The notes: generated by a model from the sequence alone, not told the origin. A stretch of 64,000 bases of DNA from Pseudidiomarina sp. CB1 (GCF_024752025.1 NZ_JANTPU010000001.1:558001-622000), one strand, 5' to 3'. Shown: positions 21,134 to 30,759, counted from the first letter of the stretch. Translations and numbers: made by a program.

Positions 21134-23047
21134 TTACCAGATCCTCTTGTACCACGGCTGCTCAGGTTCACAGTGTTGCAGTTCCTCTAAACGCTTCTCG
21201 ATACGAGCGTACAGCTGTTTCTGATTCTCACCGGTCAATAACGCTAGCGCATCAGCAACGTCATCGATAGCGTAGATGTGGTAATTATTGGCTTCAACAG
21301 CCGCAATAATGTCAGGTTCTAGATTGAGTTGGCTCATATTAGCCTTTGGTATAATCACGCCTTGTTTACCATCGAAACCGCGAGCTTCGCAAAGCGCAAA
21401 GTGGCCAGTGATTTTTTCATTTACCGCCCCAATCGCTTGCACCGCGCCAAATTGATCTACCGCACCGGTAATTGCGATACCTTGGGCGATAGGGGCCTCG
21501 GCTAGAGCTGATAACAAACAACAAAGTTCCGCTAAAGACGCGCTGTCGCCGTCGACCTCATAATACGATTGCTCAAAAACGATAGTTGCAGATAGACGCA
21601 TTTCTTCACTTTTGGCAAAAACATTCGCAATATAGGCTGACAAGATCATGACGCCTTTGGTATGAATACTGCCGCTTAATTCAGACTTTCGATCGATGTC
21701 GATAATATCGCCATCGCCGTAGTGCACCGTTGCGGTTATCCTTGAAGGCTCGCCAAATTCACTACCGCCGATGGTAACCACAGTAAGACCATTCACTTGT
21801 CCAACAACTTCACCCTCGGTCGCAATGAAAACTTGACCTTCAAGAATTTGCCGGCGACTAAGTTCCGCAATGTAACCTTCGCGTTGCTGTCGCTGCTTAA
21901 GCACCTGCAAGACGGCCTCATGATCGATAACGTCTTGTGCCTTAGTCTGTGCAACCGCTCCGGCTTCGCGCAGCAGTTGCATTAATGCAATGGTATCTAG
22001 TGATAGCTCGGTTTGATAATCGCTTAACCGTGAAGCTTCTTTGAGGACTAAAGGCAGAGCTTCTTCGGTCACTGGTAGTGTCGCTGCCTCACGCTCAACA
22101 TACGCCAAGTAGTCAAAGTAGGGCACTAGGGCATCTTGGCTCAACGAATAATGTGCTGAAAAATCAGCCAGATAAGGGAAAAGGTTATCAAAATCCCGAT
22201 CCAGGTCACGTAGTTGCCCATAGATTGAACGATCACCCAAAAGCAACACCTTAAGGTGGATCGGAACAGGTTCAGGTTGATAATAAGCAGCAATATTTGC
22301 TTCGCCAGGCTGTGGCCAATGAAACAAGCTGGTGCGCAGAATATACTTTAGCTTTCGCCATAGACCCGGCTGCGTCAACAGTTCCTCGGCGTCGATAGCT
22401 AAAACACCTCCGTTGGCTTTTAATAGCGCCCCCGGTTGGATCAAATGGAGCTCCGAGCTAATCGTGCCGGCAACAGATTGCAGACGGATTCCACCAAACA
22501 GGCTAGTATCCGTTACCCGATCACAAAGTACAAAATCATCCGTTTGCTGATCGGATTCAACAATAATGGTTGCCAATTCATTGCCGGGTAAATCATCAAA
22601 GGTTTTATCGGCAACTCGGGTCAAATAAGCATCAAAACGGGCACTAGGGAAGTTTTCCCTTAATTCTGCTAATAACTTAGCGCGATCCGTTGCCGGTTGC
22701 TCAAAAAGTGACATTAAGCCCGTCAAAACATCGCGCGCTGAACCAGCTGGAACGTTAACGCACAACGGCTCATTGGCTGAATCGGGATTCGCAAGATACA
22801 ACCAATCGTGCCGTTCAAAGTGCATCCATTGATAACGTTGTTGTAGCTCTTTCAATACATCCATTACCCGTAGGCCCGGTGTGGTGACCATAAAACCATG
22901 GGCATACCTACCACCGATCCGCATGGTCTGTTCAATCGCCGCAAGTGCACGATTCTGACCCACTAATGGATTCGCGGATGGAGAAGCAGGGCGCTGTTGC
23001 GCCCAAGTATAGATAGGTGGCTGTAATTGTTCTGCTGCAACGCGCAT
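21134..23047 (-). CDS. lonH: Lon-family ATP-dependent protease LonH (YcbZ-like)
   Basis: This 637-residue protein ends in a Lon-type (S16) protease domain. The catalytic dyad is Ser502 in GDSAS and Lys545 in NEKITG, 43 residues apart as in E. coli Lon (679 and 722). The N-terminal region replaces the classical Lon AAA module with a divergent AAA-like domain (LLKANGGVLAIDAEELL), typical of YcbZ (586 aa). It is the upstream neighbour of fabA, an order shared with E. coli. Substrates are not known from the sequence. Confidence 0.88.
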   Translation of the reverse strand: MRVAAEQLQPPIYTWAQQRPASPSANPLVGQNRALAAIEQTMRIGGRYAHGFMVTTPGLRVMDVLKELQQRYQWMHFERHDWLYLANPDSANEPLCVNVPAGSARDVLTGLMSLFEQPATDRAKLLAELRENFPSARFDAYLTRVADKTFDDLPGNELATIIVESDQQTDDFVLCDRVTDTSLFGGIRLQSVAGTISSELHLIQPGALLKANGGVLAIDAEELLTQPGLWRKLKYILRTSLFHWPQPGEANIAAYYQPEPVPIHLKVLLLGDRSIYGQLRDLDRDFDNLFPYLADFSAHYSLSQDALVPYFDYLAYVEREAATLPVTEEALPLVLKEASRLSDYQTELSLDTIALMQLLREAGAVAQTKAQDVIDHEAVLQVLKQRQQREGYIAELSRRQILEGQVFIATEGEVVGQVNGLTVVTIGGSEFGEPSRITATVHYGDGDIIDIDRKSELSGSIHTKGVMILSAYIANVFAKSEEMRLSATIVFEQSYYEVDGDSASLAELCCLLSALAEAPIAQGIAITGAVDQFGAVQAIGAVNEKITGHFALCEARGFDGKQGVIIPKANMSQLNLEPDIIAAVEANNYHIYAIDDVADALALLTGENQKQLYARIEKRLEELQHCEPEQPWYKRIW

Positions 23048-23066
23048 GCGCTTACCTTTTTTAACC

Positions 23067-23933
23067 TTAGTTTGAAACCGGCTCGACGGTGTAGCCGCGC
23101 TCCCGTAAAAGGTTGATCATACCAGCTTTTCCGCCTAAGTGACCTGCACCCACAGCAATAAATTCACTGCCTTCAGCCTGTAGTTCCTCATCTAATGTGT
23201 CCTGCCAAGTAAAGTTACGCTGATCCAAGAGTACTTCTTTATATTCAGCGTATTCTTCCATCTCGGTGAACATACCGTACATACCGTCAATATCTTCAGC
23301 CTTGTACAGATCAATCATGCGTTGTAATTCAGCCTTGGCTCCAGCTTCATCTTCAATTGCATCCGCTAGCCATTGAACTTGCTCTGCGTGGGGGATTTGC
23401 TCAAACACGCCAAATTGAAATTCAACGGTTTCTAAACCCTCAACTGGCTTTTCTTGCGCCATGGCTTGTTGCGTAAAGTAACCTTCAAAGGAAGCTGGTT
23501 GTCCGCAGCCAAGCTGAGCCGACATTAACATACCGCTGACCACAAACGGGCGCATGCCGTCAAACATAGGCAGACCAACACCCATATTGGCTTTTAGGAA
23601 GGCGTCTAGTTTTTCGGCTTGAGCTTCAGTAAGTCCGCTGGAGATTGTCTTGCCGTCAGGATGCATTACCTTAGCCTGCATACTTTGCAGCATAGCGGGG
23701 TCATCCATATCTAATTCCATGATGAGTTTATCTGCGTCATCGAACGCAGCTTTGGTTTCATCAGCAATACTAAAATCTGCCTGACAGATTAAGTGAATCG
23801 TACCGTACAGATAAGACGGTTGCGCCATATCTTTACCAGTGATTTTGTAGAGCAGTGCCGCGTTTGCTGAACTAACAGACAAACCTAATGCCATTGAAGT
23901 AGCGAATGCCAAACCTGAAAGTTTACCCAACAT
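23067..23933 (-). CDS. TraB/GumN family protein, exported
   Basis: This 288-residue protein has an N-terminal signal peptide ending near SSANA, then the family motifs YLYGTIHLIC, LIMELDM and the C-terminal FIAVGAGHLGGKAG. TraB/GumN members are predicted metal-dependent proteins related to the Tiki protease fold (conserved GxxH pairs and an acidic residue); few have a proven role. The start is preceded by AGGA nine bases away. It lies 19 bases upstream of lonH on the same strand and could be cotranscribed with it. Confidence 0.8.
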   Translation of the reverse strand: MLGKLSGLAFATSMALGLSVSSANAALLYKITGKDMAQPSYLYGTIHLICQADFSIADETKAAFDDADKLIMELDMDDPAMLQSMQAKVMHPDGKTISSGLTEAQAEKLDAFLKANMGVGLPMFDGMRPFVVSGMLMSAQLGCGQPASFEGYFTQQAMAQEKPVEGLETVEFQFGVFEQIPHAEQVQWLADAIEDEAGAKAELQRMIDLYKAEDIDGMYGMFTEMEEYAEYKEVLLDQRNFTWQDTLDEELQAEGSEFIAVGAGHLGGKAGMINLLRERGYTVEPVSN

Positions 23934-24484
23934 CTTTTGTTGTCCTTTAATTGATTAACGAGTTCATCAAGAGCGTAGCGACAGACGCGTAAAATTGCCA
24001 CTACCAAAATGTCACAAACCATCAACAGAGGGCGAAGGCTATAAACGTTGGCGACCGCTCCAAATACACTAATTATCAATTTCGCATAATGTATATTATG
24101 TTAAATACGATATTATTAAGCTTAGTTACAATAAGTAGGTATTCACATATTGACGTCGCTACGTGAAATTTTACCGGTTATCCCCCTGCTTTTTAAAAAG
24201 CACGCACGTAGCGCACGATCGTAAAAATCGCACGCCATGCAAAAGGATTGGTATGGAAAAGACCAATTGAATAAATTCGCTCGCAGTCTGATGCGTTATC
24301 GCTTCATGTAGCTCTGGAATGACATCATTTGTTGCTGTAGTACATTTTCGACAGCTGGTGCCCAACGTGACAAATCGTTGCCAGTATAACCACCAACACG
24401 GTAACGTACCGTTAAAGTTGCCGTCTGCAGATCAGAACTATTCGCTAACGCCCAGTCCATCAGACAGCTTCGTTAGTTTCGCGT
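23934..24484. other. 551-base stretch without an intact recognised gene
   Basis: It holds the upstream region of the TraB/GumN gene (AT-rich, about 24030-24130), an inverted repeat at 24085-24100, a perfect 14-base palindrome GCTTTTTAAAAAGC (about 24190-24203), a small ATTGGT/ACCAAT hairpin near 24248-24268, and the probable broken small gene at 24296-24488. An open frame at 24171-24365 on the minus strand overlaps that gene in another phase and looks like a shadow. Confidence 0.6.
24085..24100. promoter_or_regulatory. AT-rich inverted repeat upstream of the TraB/GumN gene
   Basis: CATAAT-GTAT-ATTATG is a perfect 6-bp inverted repeat around a nearly symmetric centre. It lies about 150 bases before the TraB/GumN start in a region rich in -10-like hexamers. 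It could be an operator; the binding protein is not recognisable. Confidence 0.35.
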
Positions 24485-24488
24485 TCAT
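24296..24488 (-). pseudogene. Small gene after the RND pump, apparently broken by a +1 frameshift
   Basis: A start ATG (24486-24488) overlaps the RND stop codon as ATGA and has a GAGGAAGC ribosome site four bases before it, but that frame stops after 16 codons. Skipping one base after the ninth codon joins a second frame: an intact 54-codon stretch 24460-24296 from MDWALANSSDL to MMSFQSYMKR with coding-like composition. The second part alone has no good ribosome site. It is either a frameshifted gene, a base-call error, or two tiny ORFs. I recognise no family. Confidence 0.4.
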
Positions 24489-27400
24489 GCTTCCTCCGCC
24501 TGCTCCATTTCTCGTTCTAGGCGCTGGGTTTCATCGGCACGCGGCTTGGTGAAGCGTGCGAGCGCTAAATAAATCACAGGCGTTAAGTAAAGCGTAAAGA
24601 GTACTGCAAAAGCAAGCCCGCCAAAGACAACCCAACCAATCGAGTTACGCGCCTCTGCACCGGCACCTACAGAAAGGATAAGAGGCAATGCGCCCAACAG
24701 CGTGGACACCAAGGTCATCATGATAGGACGCAGACGAATACTTGCAGCGTGTTCAACGGCATCCCTTACAGACTGGCCTTTGTCACGAAGCTGGTCTGCA
24801 AATTCGACAAGTAAGATTGAGTTTTTCGCAATTAAGCCAATAAGCATGACCAGACCAATCTGCGAGAAAACGTTGATCGATGTACCGCTTATGAACAACG
24901 CAAAGAACGCTGCAGCAATACCAAACGGCACAGTTGCCATGACCACCACTGCACTGTTCACACTTTCAAATTGCGCGGCTAACACGAGCAAAACGATAAT
25001 GAATGCCAATAGGTAGGTCATCATTACTTCGCGCTCTGTTTCTTCGTACGCCTCGGCCTCTCCCAGAAGTACCATACCGATATTGTCTGGTAACGTTTCA
25101 TTGGCGATACTACGCAAGCTTTCAACGACTTGTTCAATCGGGATCGAGGTTGGCATTTGCATATCAACCTCAATGGCTCGGCGCTGTGCACGCCGTTCAA
25201 GCTCTGCCGCTACGCCCTCTTCGCTTATGCTTGCGACTGCCGAGAGCGGGACAACTTGGCCGTCGGCGGTGCCAACATATAGATTTGCCAAGTCGGTTGG
25301 CGATTTTATTAAGCTTCGATCTGCTTGAAGCATTATTGGTACCGCTTGATCACCAATGTTTAAGTCAACAAGGTCATCGCCGTTGATCGCCACCCGTAGC
25401 GTTGAAGAGATATCGCTGAGCGAAACACCAAGGTCAGCGGCACGACGCCGGTCAATATTCACCCGTAACTGTGGTTGTGTAGGTTGGTAACCCACTCGTG
25501 GAAAGCCCACCTCCGGCATTGCTTGCTGAACAGCTTCGCCAAACTTTAGTGCAGCATTATAAATGTCGATGTACTCATCACCAGTTAGGGCGACTTCTAG
25601 CCCACCACCTTGACCGCGTAGGTTCAAACTATTGGAACCAAAAGCACGTGCCGGAGCACCTGGAATGCGGCTTAAGGGTTCACTGATTTCATCAATAATC
25701 TCTTGTTGTGAACGATCCCGTTCTTCCCAATCGGTCAAGCGTACCGTTATGAAAACCAAGTTTGGATCCCATTGCCCTACTCGAGTATTGATGCTCGCAA
25801 CCGCCCCGCCGTTTACGTAAGGCAAAAGTATCTCTTCCATACGTTGTGCTTGGCGATCCATAAAGTTCAGACCAACACCATCTGGACCGCGAGCAAAGAT
25901 GCGGATCTGACCGCGATCTTCTTGCGGCATAAGTTCGTTATCGACATTGAGATAGAACCAAACAGCACTTGCCGCAACCACTGTACAGCCGACAAAAACC
26001 AGCAATGCGTGATCAAGAACCCAATGAAGTGTTCGGCGGTAAACCTTTGAGAAACGACTTCCTAAGCGCGTCAGCACAGTCTCTTGATGCTCTTTTAAAG
26101 GCAAACGAGCGGTTAAGGCCGGTACTAATGAAAGCGCCACAAAGGAGGAAATAATGACTGCCGCCGCAAGTACGCCACCGAATTCACGGAACAGCCTACC
26201 GGCGGTTGATGGTAAAAATGCAATAGGCACAAAAACAGCGACCAGCACTGCGGTTGTAGCAACAACGGCGAAAAAGACTTCGCGCGTGCCGATAACAGCT
26301 GCGGCACGTGCGCCTAAGCCCATCGAGCGCCGGCGTTGAATATTTTCCGACACCACAATCGCGTCATCAACAATCAGGCCAGTGGCTAAGACCAAAGCCA
26401 ACAGTGTCAAAATATTAATGGAAAACCCTAATACCCAAATAACAGCTATCGCACCAATAAGTGCCACGGGGATCGACGCCGCAGGGATAATCGTCGCTCG
26501 TCCTGAACCAATAAACAGCCATAACGTCGCAACCACTAAAAGAATAGTCAGCGCTAGTGAAGTCACCACTTCTTCCACCGAACTGCGAATAAACTCGGCA
26601 TCATCATCGGTGACTTGAATCGTTAGCTCAGGATATTGTTTCCGTAAATTCTCAACCAAGCGCAGCACTTCGTCGGAAATCTCAATGGTGTTCGAGCGCG
26701 CTTGGCGAATAATGCCTAACCCCAGAACTTGTTTACCATCAAGGCGCGTGATGCTACTTGCGTCTGCGGGGCCAAAATAAACGGTCGCGACGTCCCCTAC
26801 TCGAGTCGTCCCAGCTATCACGATGTTTTCAACATCTTCGGGTGAAACTGAGCTTGCATCAGCCCGAACAATAAGTTGCTGATCCGTTGATTTCAAACTG
26901 CCAGCAGGAACATCAAAAGGCGCCTGACGCAATGCAGAGGCGACCTGAGTTACTGTAAGGTTGTAACTTGATAGTCGCAGCGGTTCTATAACCACACGCA
27001 TCACGCGGCGACGATCGCCGGTCAAACGCACGTCGGCAACACCCGGTATATTCAAAAAGTTGGGGGCGAGGTCGGTCTCAACACGTTCGGTTAGCGCCGA
27101 CAGATCCAACGTGTCGCTTGATATTGCAAGTGCGACGACAGATTCAGCATCATTATCAGCTTTGATGATCGAAACGTTCTCAACCTGCTCGGGCAAGCCG
27201 CGCTGGACACGACTTACTGATTCGCGCGTTTCATTTGCGGCATTATCAAGGTCGATACCAGGCCGAAATTCAATGACGATACGTGAGCTGCCTTCCTCGC
27301 TTGAAGCACGAATGGATTTTACACCACTGACCCGCGCGGCAGCGCCTTCAAGTCGGCTGGTCACCTCGGTATCAACTGTTTCTGGTGCCGCGCCTGGATA

Positions 27401-27571
27401 ACTCGCCGTGACCGATATTACCGGGCGATCCACGTCTGGTAACTCGCGAACTTCAACGCCCTGTATTGCCGCTATACCAGCAATAATAATCAGTAGATTG
27501 AGGACAACAATAAGAACCGGTCGACGAATCGACATCGATGGCAAATCATTTAACTGCGGCGCCCACTTCAT
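24485..27571 (-). CDS. RND efflux permease (HAE1/AcrB type)
   Basis: This 1028-residue inner-membrane pump has twelve predicted membrane helices and two large periplasmic loops, like AcrB (1049). The proton-relay residues are Asp402 and Asp403 in LIVDDAIVVSENI and Lys916 in GLIAKNSILLVEF, matching AcrB 407, 408 and 940. It exports hydrophobic compounds by proton antiport together with the adaptor encoded just upstream; their stop and start share one base (TAATG). No outer-membrane channel gene is in the operon, so a TolC-like partner must come from elsewhere. The substrate is unknown. Confidence 0.92.
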   Translation of the reverse strand: MKWAPQLNDLPSMSIRRPVLIVVLNLLIIIAGIAAIQGVEVRELPDVDRPVISVTASYPGAAPETVDTEVTSRLEGAAARVSGVKSIRASSEEGSSRIVIEFRPGIDLDNAANETRESVSRVQRGLPEQVENVSIIKADNDAESVVALAISSDTLDLSALTERVETDLAPNFLNIPGVADVRLTGDRRRVMRVVIEPLRLSSYNLTVTQVASALRQAPFDVPAGSLKSTDQQLIVRADASSVSPEDVENIVIAGTTRVGDVATVYFGPADASSITRLDGKQVLGLGIIRQARSNTIEISDEVLRLVENLRKQYPELTIQVTDDDAEFIRSSVEEVVTSLALTILLVVATLWLFIGSGRATIIPAASIPVALIGAIAVIWVLGFSINILTLLALVLATGLIVDDAIVVSENIQRRRSMGLGARAAAVIGTREVFFAVVATTAVLVAVFVPIAFLPSTAGRLFREFGGVLAAAVIISSFVALSLVPALTARLPLKEHQETVLTRLGSRFSKVYRRTLHWVLDHALLVFVGCTVVAASAVWFYLNVDNELMPQEDRGQIRIFARGPDGVGLNFMDRQAQRMEEILLPYVNGGAVASINTRVGQWDPNLVFITVRLTDWEERDRSQQEIIDEISEPLSRIPGAPARAFGSNSLNLRGQGGGLEVALTGDEYIDIYNAALKFGEAVQQAMPEVGFPRVGYQPTQPQLRVNIDRRRAADLGVSLSDISSTLRVAINGDDLVDLNIGDQAVPIMLQADRSLIKSPTDLANLYVGTADGQVVPLSAVASISEEGVAAELERRAQRRAIEVDMQMPTSIPIEQVVESLRSIANETLPDNIGMVLLGEAEAYEETEREVMMTYLLAFIIVLLVLAAQFESVNSAVVVMATVPFGIAAAFFALFISGTSINVFSQIGLVMLIGLIAKNSILLVEFADQLRDKGQSVRDAVEHAASIRLRPIMMTLVSTLLGALPLILSVGAGAEARNSIGWVVFGGLAFAVLFTLYLTPVIYLALARFTKPRADETQRLEREMEQAEEA

Positions 27572-28641
27572 TAATTCACGCCTCCATTATCGGCAAGACG
27601 TTCAACCGCTTGACCACGCCGTAGGGTTTGCACACCTTCAATTATCAGTTCATCGCCGAGCTGTAAATTTCCATCAACGAGGACTCGGCCTGGCAAGCGT
27701 TGCGCAATACTGACGTCAACGCGTGTTGCTTTACCATCCTTAACCACCCAAACGTAGGCACCTTCAGGTCCCCACATCAAGCCAGCTTCAGGTACCGAAG
27801 GGTAACTATCCCCTTGCAAAGTTAGGGCAACACGAAAACTCATACCGGGACGATAACGATCATTCTCATTATTGAGTAATGCACGAATCCGCAATGTACG
27901 ATTGGTTGCATCAATTCGTGAACCAACTTCAGCCACGGTGGCTTGGAGTCGATTTTCTGCACGTAACCAAGAATAGACTTCAAGTTCAGCGCCATTATTG
28001 AGCATTTCGGCCGCTTGCTCAGGAGCTTGGAAATCCAAATACAACTGGTCACGTTGGTCCAAAGTGGTAATCAAGGTTTGCGGGGTAATACGATCACCGA
28101 CTTCTATATCGGTAATACCGACCACCCCAGCGAAGGGAGCAGTAATACGTCGGTCATCGACTTCGGTCTGCGCTTCTGCGACGGCTACTTCTAAGAGATC
28201 GCGAGCAATAATTGCTTCGTCCAGCTGACTCTGCGGTATCGCACCACTCGCGCGGCTTTTACGCAAACGCTCAACCGTTCGCTCGGCATCGGCCAATTGT
28301 AACTTCGCACGTTGCAAGGCAATTTGTTGGCGTCGATCATCGAGTTGCACCAGTAAGGCACCGCTGTCGACCTGCTCTCCCGGCTCGAAATTAACCGCAG
28401 TGACTTCATCGCCCACCGCCGGATAAATATCAACCGAGCGCAGGGCTTCCGCATAAGCGACCGCCTCGACTTGTTCCAGCTTTCGCTCAAAACCTAACGG
28501 TTGAGTAACTACTAGCGCTGCTTGTTCGCGATTTCCCCATTGCTGCGCAGTGGCTTTGCCGATCATTAACTGGCTGGCAAAAATTGTGCAGCAAACTGCG
28601 CAGATAACAGCGAGTCCACTCGTGCCTTGAGACAACTTCAT
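27571..28641 (-). CDS. RND efflux periplasmic adaptor (membrane fusion protein)
   Basis: This 356-residue protein has a signal-anchor at residues 10-33, then a barrel-sandwich/lipoyl half (VGDEVTAVNFEPGEQV), a helical hairpin (about residues 105-155), the second lipoyl half (RITAPFAGVVGITDIEVGD) and a C-terminal beta-barrel region. It links the inner-membrane pump to an outer-membrane channel. It is the first gene of the two-gene pump operon, and its stop overlaps the permease start by one base. No regulator gene is adjacent. Confidence 0.9.
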   Translation of the reverse strand: MKLSQGTSGLAVICAVCCTIFASQLMIGKATAQQWGNREQAALVVTQPLGFERKLEQVEAVAYAEALRSVDIYPAVGDEVTAVNFEPGEQVDSGALLVQLDDRRQQIALQRAKLQLADAERTVERLRKSRASGAIPQSQLDEAIIARDLLEVAVAEAQTEVDDRRITAPFAGVVGITDIEVGDRITPQTLITTLDQRDQLYLDFQAPEQAAEMLNNGAELEVYSWLRAENRLQATVAEVGSRIDATNRTLRIRALLNNENDRYRPGMSFRVALTLQGDSYPSVPEAGLMWGPEGAYVWVVKDGKATRVDVSIAQRLPGRVLVDGNLQLGDELIIEGVQTLRRGQAVERLADNGGVN

Positions 28642-28707
28642 TCAATCAAATCCTTGTAAAATACGTTTGTACAGCTTGTGTATAGTCTTATTTGAGCAAA
28701 TATGATC

Positions 28708-28738
28708 AAAAAAGACCGCTCATCCTCGATGAACGGCC
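28708..28738 (-). terminator. Terminator downstream of qmcA
   Basis: Read on the minus strand, CCGTTCATC and GATGAGCGG form a 9-bp stem (one G-U pair) around GAG, extended by one pair, followed directly by TTTTTT (28713-28708). It ends the nfeD-qmcA transcript before the pump operon. Confidence 0.8.
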
Positions 28739-28761
28739 CTTTAGATACGCCAGTTTAAAAC

Positions 28762-29694
28762 TTACTGTTGTGGTTTAGCTTTAAGCACTTCGGTGAGGCC
28801 CGCGACCGCTCCGCCTATGTCCGCAAGTTGTGCAGGTAAAATAAGCGTATTGGTCTCTTTTGCTAGATTACCGAATTCTTTTACGTACTGCTCGGCAACC
28901 CTCAAGCTGACAGCGTCTTGGCCGCCCGGCTGCTGAATTGCTGCGGCGATTTTACGAAGGCCCTCGGCTGTCGCTTCCGCAATGAGTTCAATTTCGCGCG
29001 CGCGCCCTTCTGCTTCATTAATCTGCTTTTGTTTTTCGGCTTCAGAAAGATTAATGACCTCTTGTTTGTGACCTTCAGAAACGTTGATCATTGACTGCCG
29101 TTCGCCTTCGGACTTCGCAATTGCGGCGCGACGTTCGCGCTCAGCTCGCATCTGCTGTTCCAACGCGTCCTTTATGCTCATCGGCAACTCAATATCAGAA
29201 ATCTCGTAACGTAAGACTTTGATACCCCATGGCGCAGCTGCCTCATCGAGTGCTTGTACGACGATTTCATTGATACGAGCGCGTTCTTCGAAGGTTTTAT
29301 CAAGATCGGTTTGCCCAATGACCGAACGCATCGTCGTCTGCGCTAACTGTGATGCGGCATAACGATAATCATTAATGCCGTAACTCGCTTTGTGCGCGTC
29401 AACGACTTGAATATAAAGCACACCATTAATACCAACTTGAATGTTATCGCGAGTTACGCACGCTTGGCGTTCAACATCGATCACTTCTTCTTTTAGTGTG
29501 TGTTGATAAGCCACTTTATCGATGAACGGAATCAGTAAGTGAAAGCCTGAATCCAACGTACGGTTATAGCGGCCTAATCGTTCAACCACAAAGTTGGTCC
29601 GTTGTGGAACAATGCGCGCGGTTTTTAGAATGACAATAATGACAGCAACGGCAAAGCCAATCGCTAACACCGTACCCACGTCTAAAGGAACCAT
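28762..29694 (-). CDS. qmcA: SPFH/stomatin-like membrane protein QmcA
   Basis: This 310-residue protein has one N-terminal membrane helix (about residues 8-25), the SPFH/band-7 domain (VERLGRYNRTLDSGFHLLIPF onward) and a long Ala/Glu-rich coiled coil (about 195-260), as in E. coli QmcA (305). Such proteins oligomerise into membrane microdomains and often bind FtsH-type proteases. Its gene follows nfeD on the same strand with 31 bases between; the stomatin/NfeD pair is a conserved unit. A terminator follows. Confidence 0.92.
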   Translation of the reverse strand: MVPLDVGTVLAIGFAVAVIIVILKTARIVPQRTNFVVERLGRYNRTLDSGFHLLIPFIDKVAYQHTLKEEVIDVERQACVTRDNIQVGINGVLYIQVVDAHKASYGINDYRYAASQLAQTTMRSVIGQTDLDKTFEERARINEIVVQALDEAAAPWGIKVLRYEISDIELPMSIKDALEQQMRAERERRAAIAKSEGERQSMINVSEGHKQEVINLSEAEKQKQINEAEGRAREIELIAEATAEGLRKIAAAIQQPGGQDAVSLRVAEQYVKEFGNLAKETNTLILPAQLADIGGAVAGLTEVLKAKPQQ

Positions 29695-29725
29695 CGTATC
29701 TACTCCTTGTTATTATTTATTCGTG

Positions 29726-30190
29726 TTAAATACTCTTTGCCGCAGCATTCGGCTTTTGCTTCGCTACCGTCAACTGAATTCCTTCGTTGGCGATAACCCA
29801 AGCGGTATCACCCGACTTTAATTCATCTTCAGAAAAGGCATCCCACTGCACACCATTAAGGAGTACGCGCCCAGCCCCATGATTGAAGTCACGGATGACC
29901 TTAACGCGAGCGCCTATATCGCGCTGAAAGTTAGGCTTTGCCTCATCTTCATCAGCGGTGTACCCCATAAACCAGCGTTTGAAATGGCCTCGTGCAACAA
30001 CCAACAAAACCAAGCTCACCACACCGAAAACAGCAAACTGGGTTGCGCTTTGCTCAATTATCTCCCAGTGCAATAAGAGCCCAGTCACAATCGCTCCAAT
30101 CCCCAAAAAGACTGCTATGACACTGGTTAAGAGTAATTCCGACACGATCAATACAATGCCAATAATGATCCAAATTAAAGCAACGGACAT
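29726..30190 (-). CDS. NfeD-like membrane protein (YbbJ type)
   Basis: This 154-residue protein has two or three hydrophobic segments in the first 75 residues and a C-terminal OB-fold NfeD domain (residues 85-148, with VLLNGVQWDAFSEDE). The short form without the ClpP-like protease domain matches E. coli YbbJ, which pairs with QmcA. NfeD proteins are thought to assist stomatin assemblies. It is the first gene of the nfeD-qmcA pair. Confidence 0.88.
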   Translation of the reverse strand: MSVALIWIIIGIVLIVSELLLTSVIAVFLGIGAIVTGLLLHWEIIEQSATQFAVFGVVSLVLLVVARGHFKRWFMGYTADEDEAKPNFQRDIGARVKVIRDFNHGAGRVLLNGVQWDAFSEDELKSGDTAWVIANEGIQLTVAKQKPNAAAKSI

Positions 30191-30312
30191 GGCAACTCCT
30201 TAAGTATTTCAACCAAACACTACGATCGGCGTTAAAAATATGTTTCGTCGACTATAGCACGAGGATTTATCAAAGTGACGCCGAATTTGTTTCAAGTTAC
30301 TACGCGCAGCGC

Positions 30313-30759
30313 CTAACGTTTACTCGAAAACGTGAATGTCACACTAGTTGGCAGATTATTGTCAGAGTGCGCTAATGGTAAGGTCATACGCCATTCCATC
30401 TCCGACTCAGTGCAAGCGCCAAGAAAAAGTGTCGCTTGCCACTCATTTCCTTCCGCAGGACGCCATTGTAGAGGAATGCGCCCCATCTCCATTGACTCAC
30501 CTTCGACGATGGTTAATTTAGGTGTTACTCCAGCGGGAAGGATAAGGTGCAATGGCAACGCTTGCTCTACTGGGACAGGTTGCTGCGGCATCGATAAAAT
30601 AATCGTTTCTTGATACAGATCAATTTTTGCTTCGGGTAACTGTTGCGTTGTATCAAAACTACAAGAGATACTATGCAGCGCCAACAAAAGTAGCACAAAG
30701 ACCCTACTTTTAATGCGGGAATAAGAAAAATAAGGTAAAGACCGATTAGTTAATTTCAT
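30313..30759 (-). CDS. Hypothetical envelope protein, possible lipoprotein
   Basis: This 148-residue protein has an N-terminal hydrophobic segment ending in LLALHSISCS. Cys33 could be a lipidation site, although position -3 is not the usual Leu. The rest is a small, probably beta-rich periplasmic domain (GNEWQATLFLGACTESEMEWRM). It is divergent from ccoN with 176 bases between. The layout somewhat resembles the CcoH periplasmic domain, so a role near cytochrome oxidase is conceivable, but I recognise no family. Confidence 0.6.
   Translation of the reverse strand: MKLTNRSLPYFSYSRIKSRVFVLLLLALHSISCSFDTTQQLPEAKIDLYQETIILSMPQQPVPVEQALPLHLILPAGVTPKLTIVEGESMEMGRIPLQWRPAEGNEWQATLFLGACTESEMEWRMTLPLAHSDNNLPTSVTFTFSSKR

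Noticed and set aside
24171-24365. 64-codon minus-strand frame in the gap after the RND permease
   Set aside because: It overlaps the more coding-like 24296-24460 frame in another phase, has no ribosome site and no recognisable motif.
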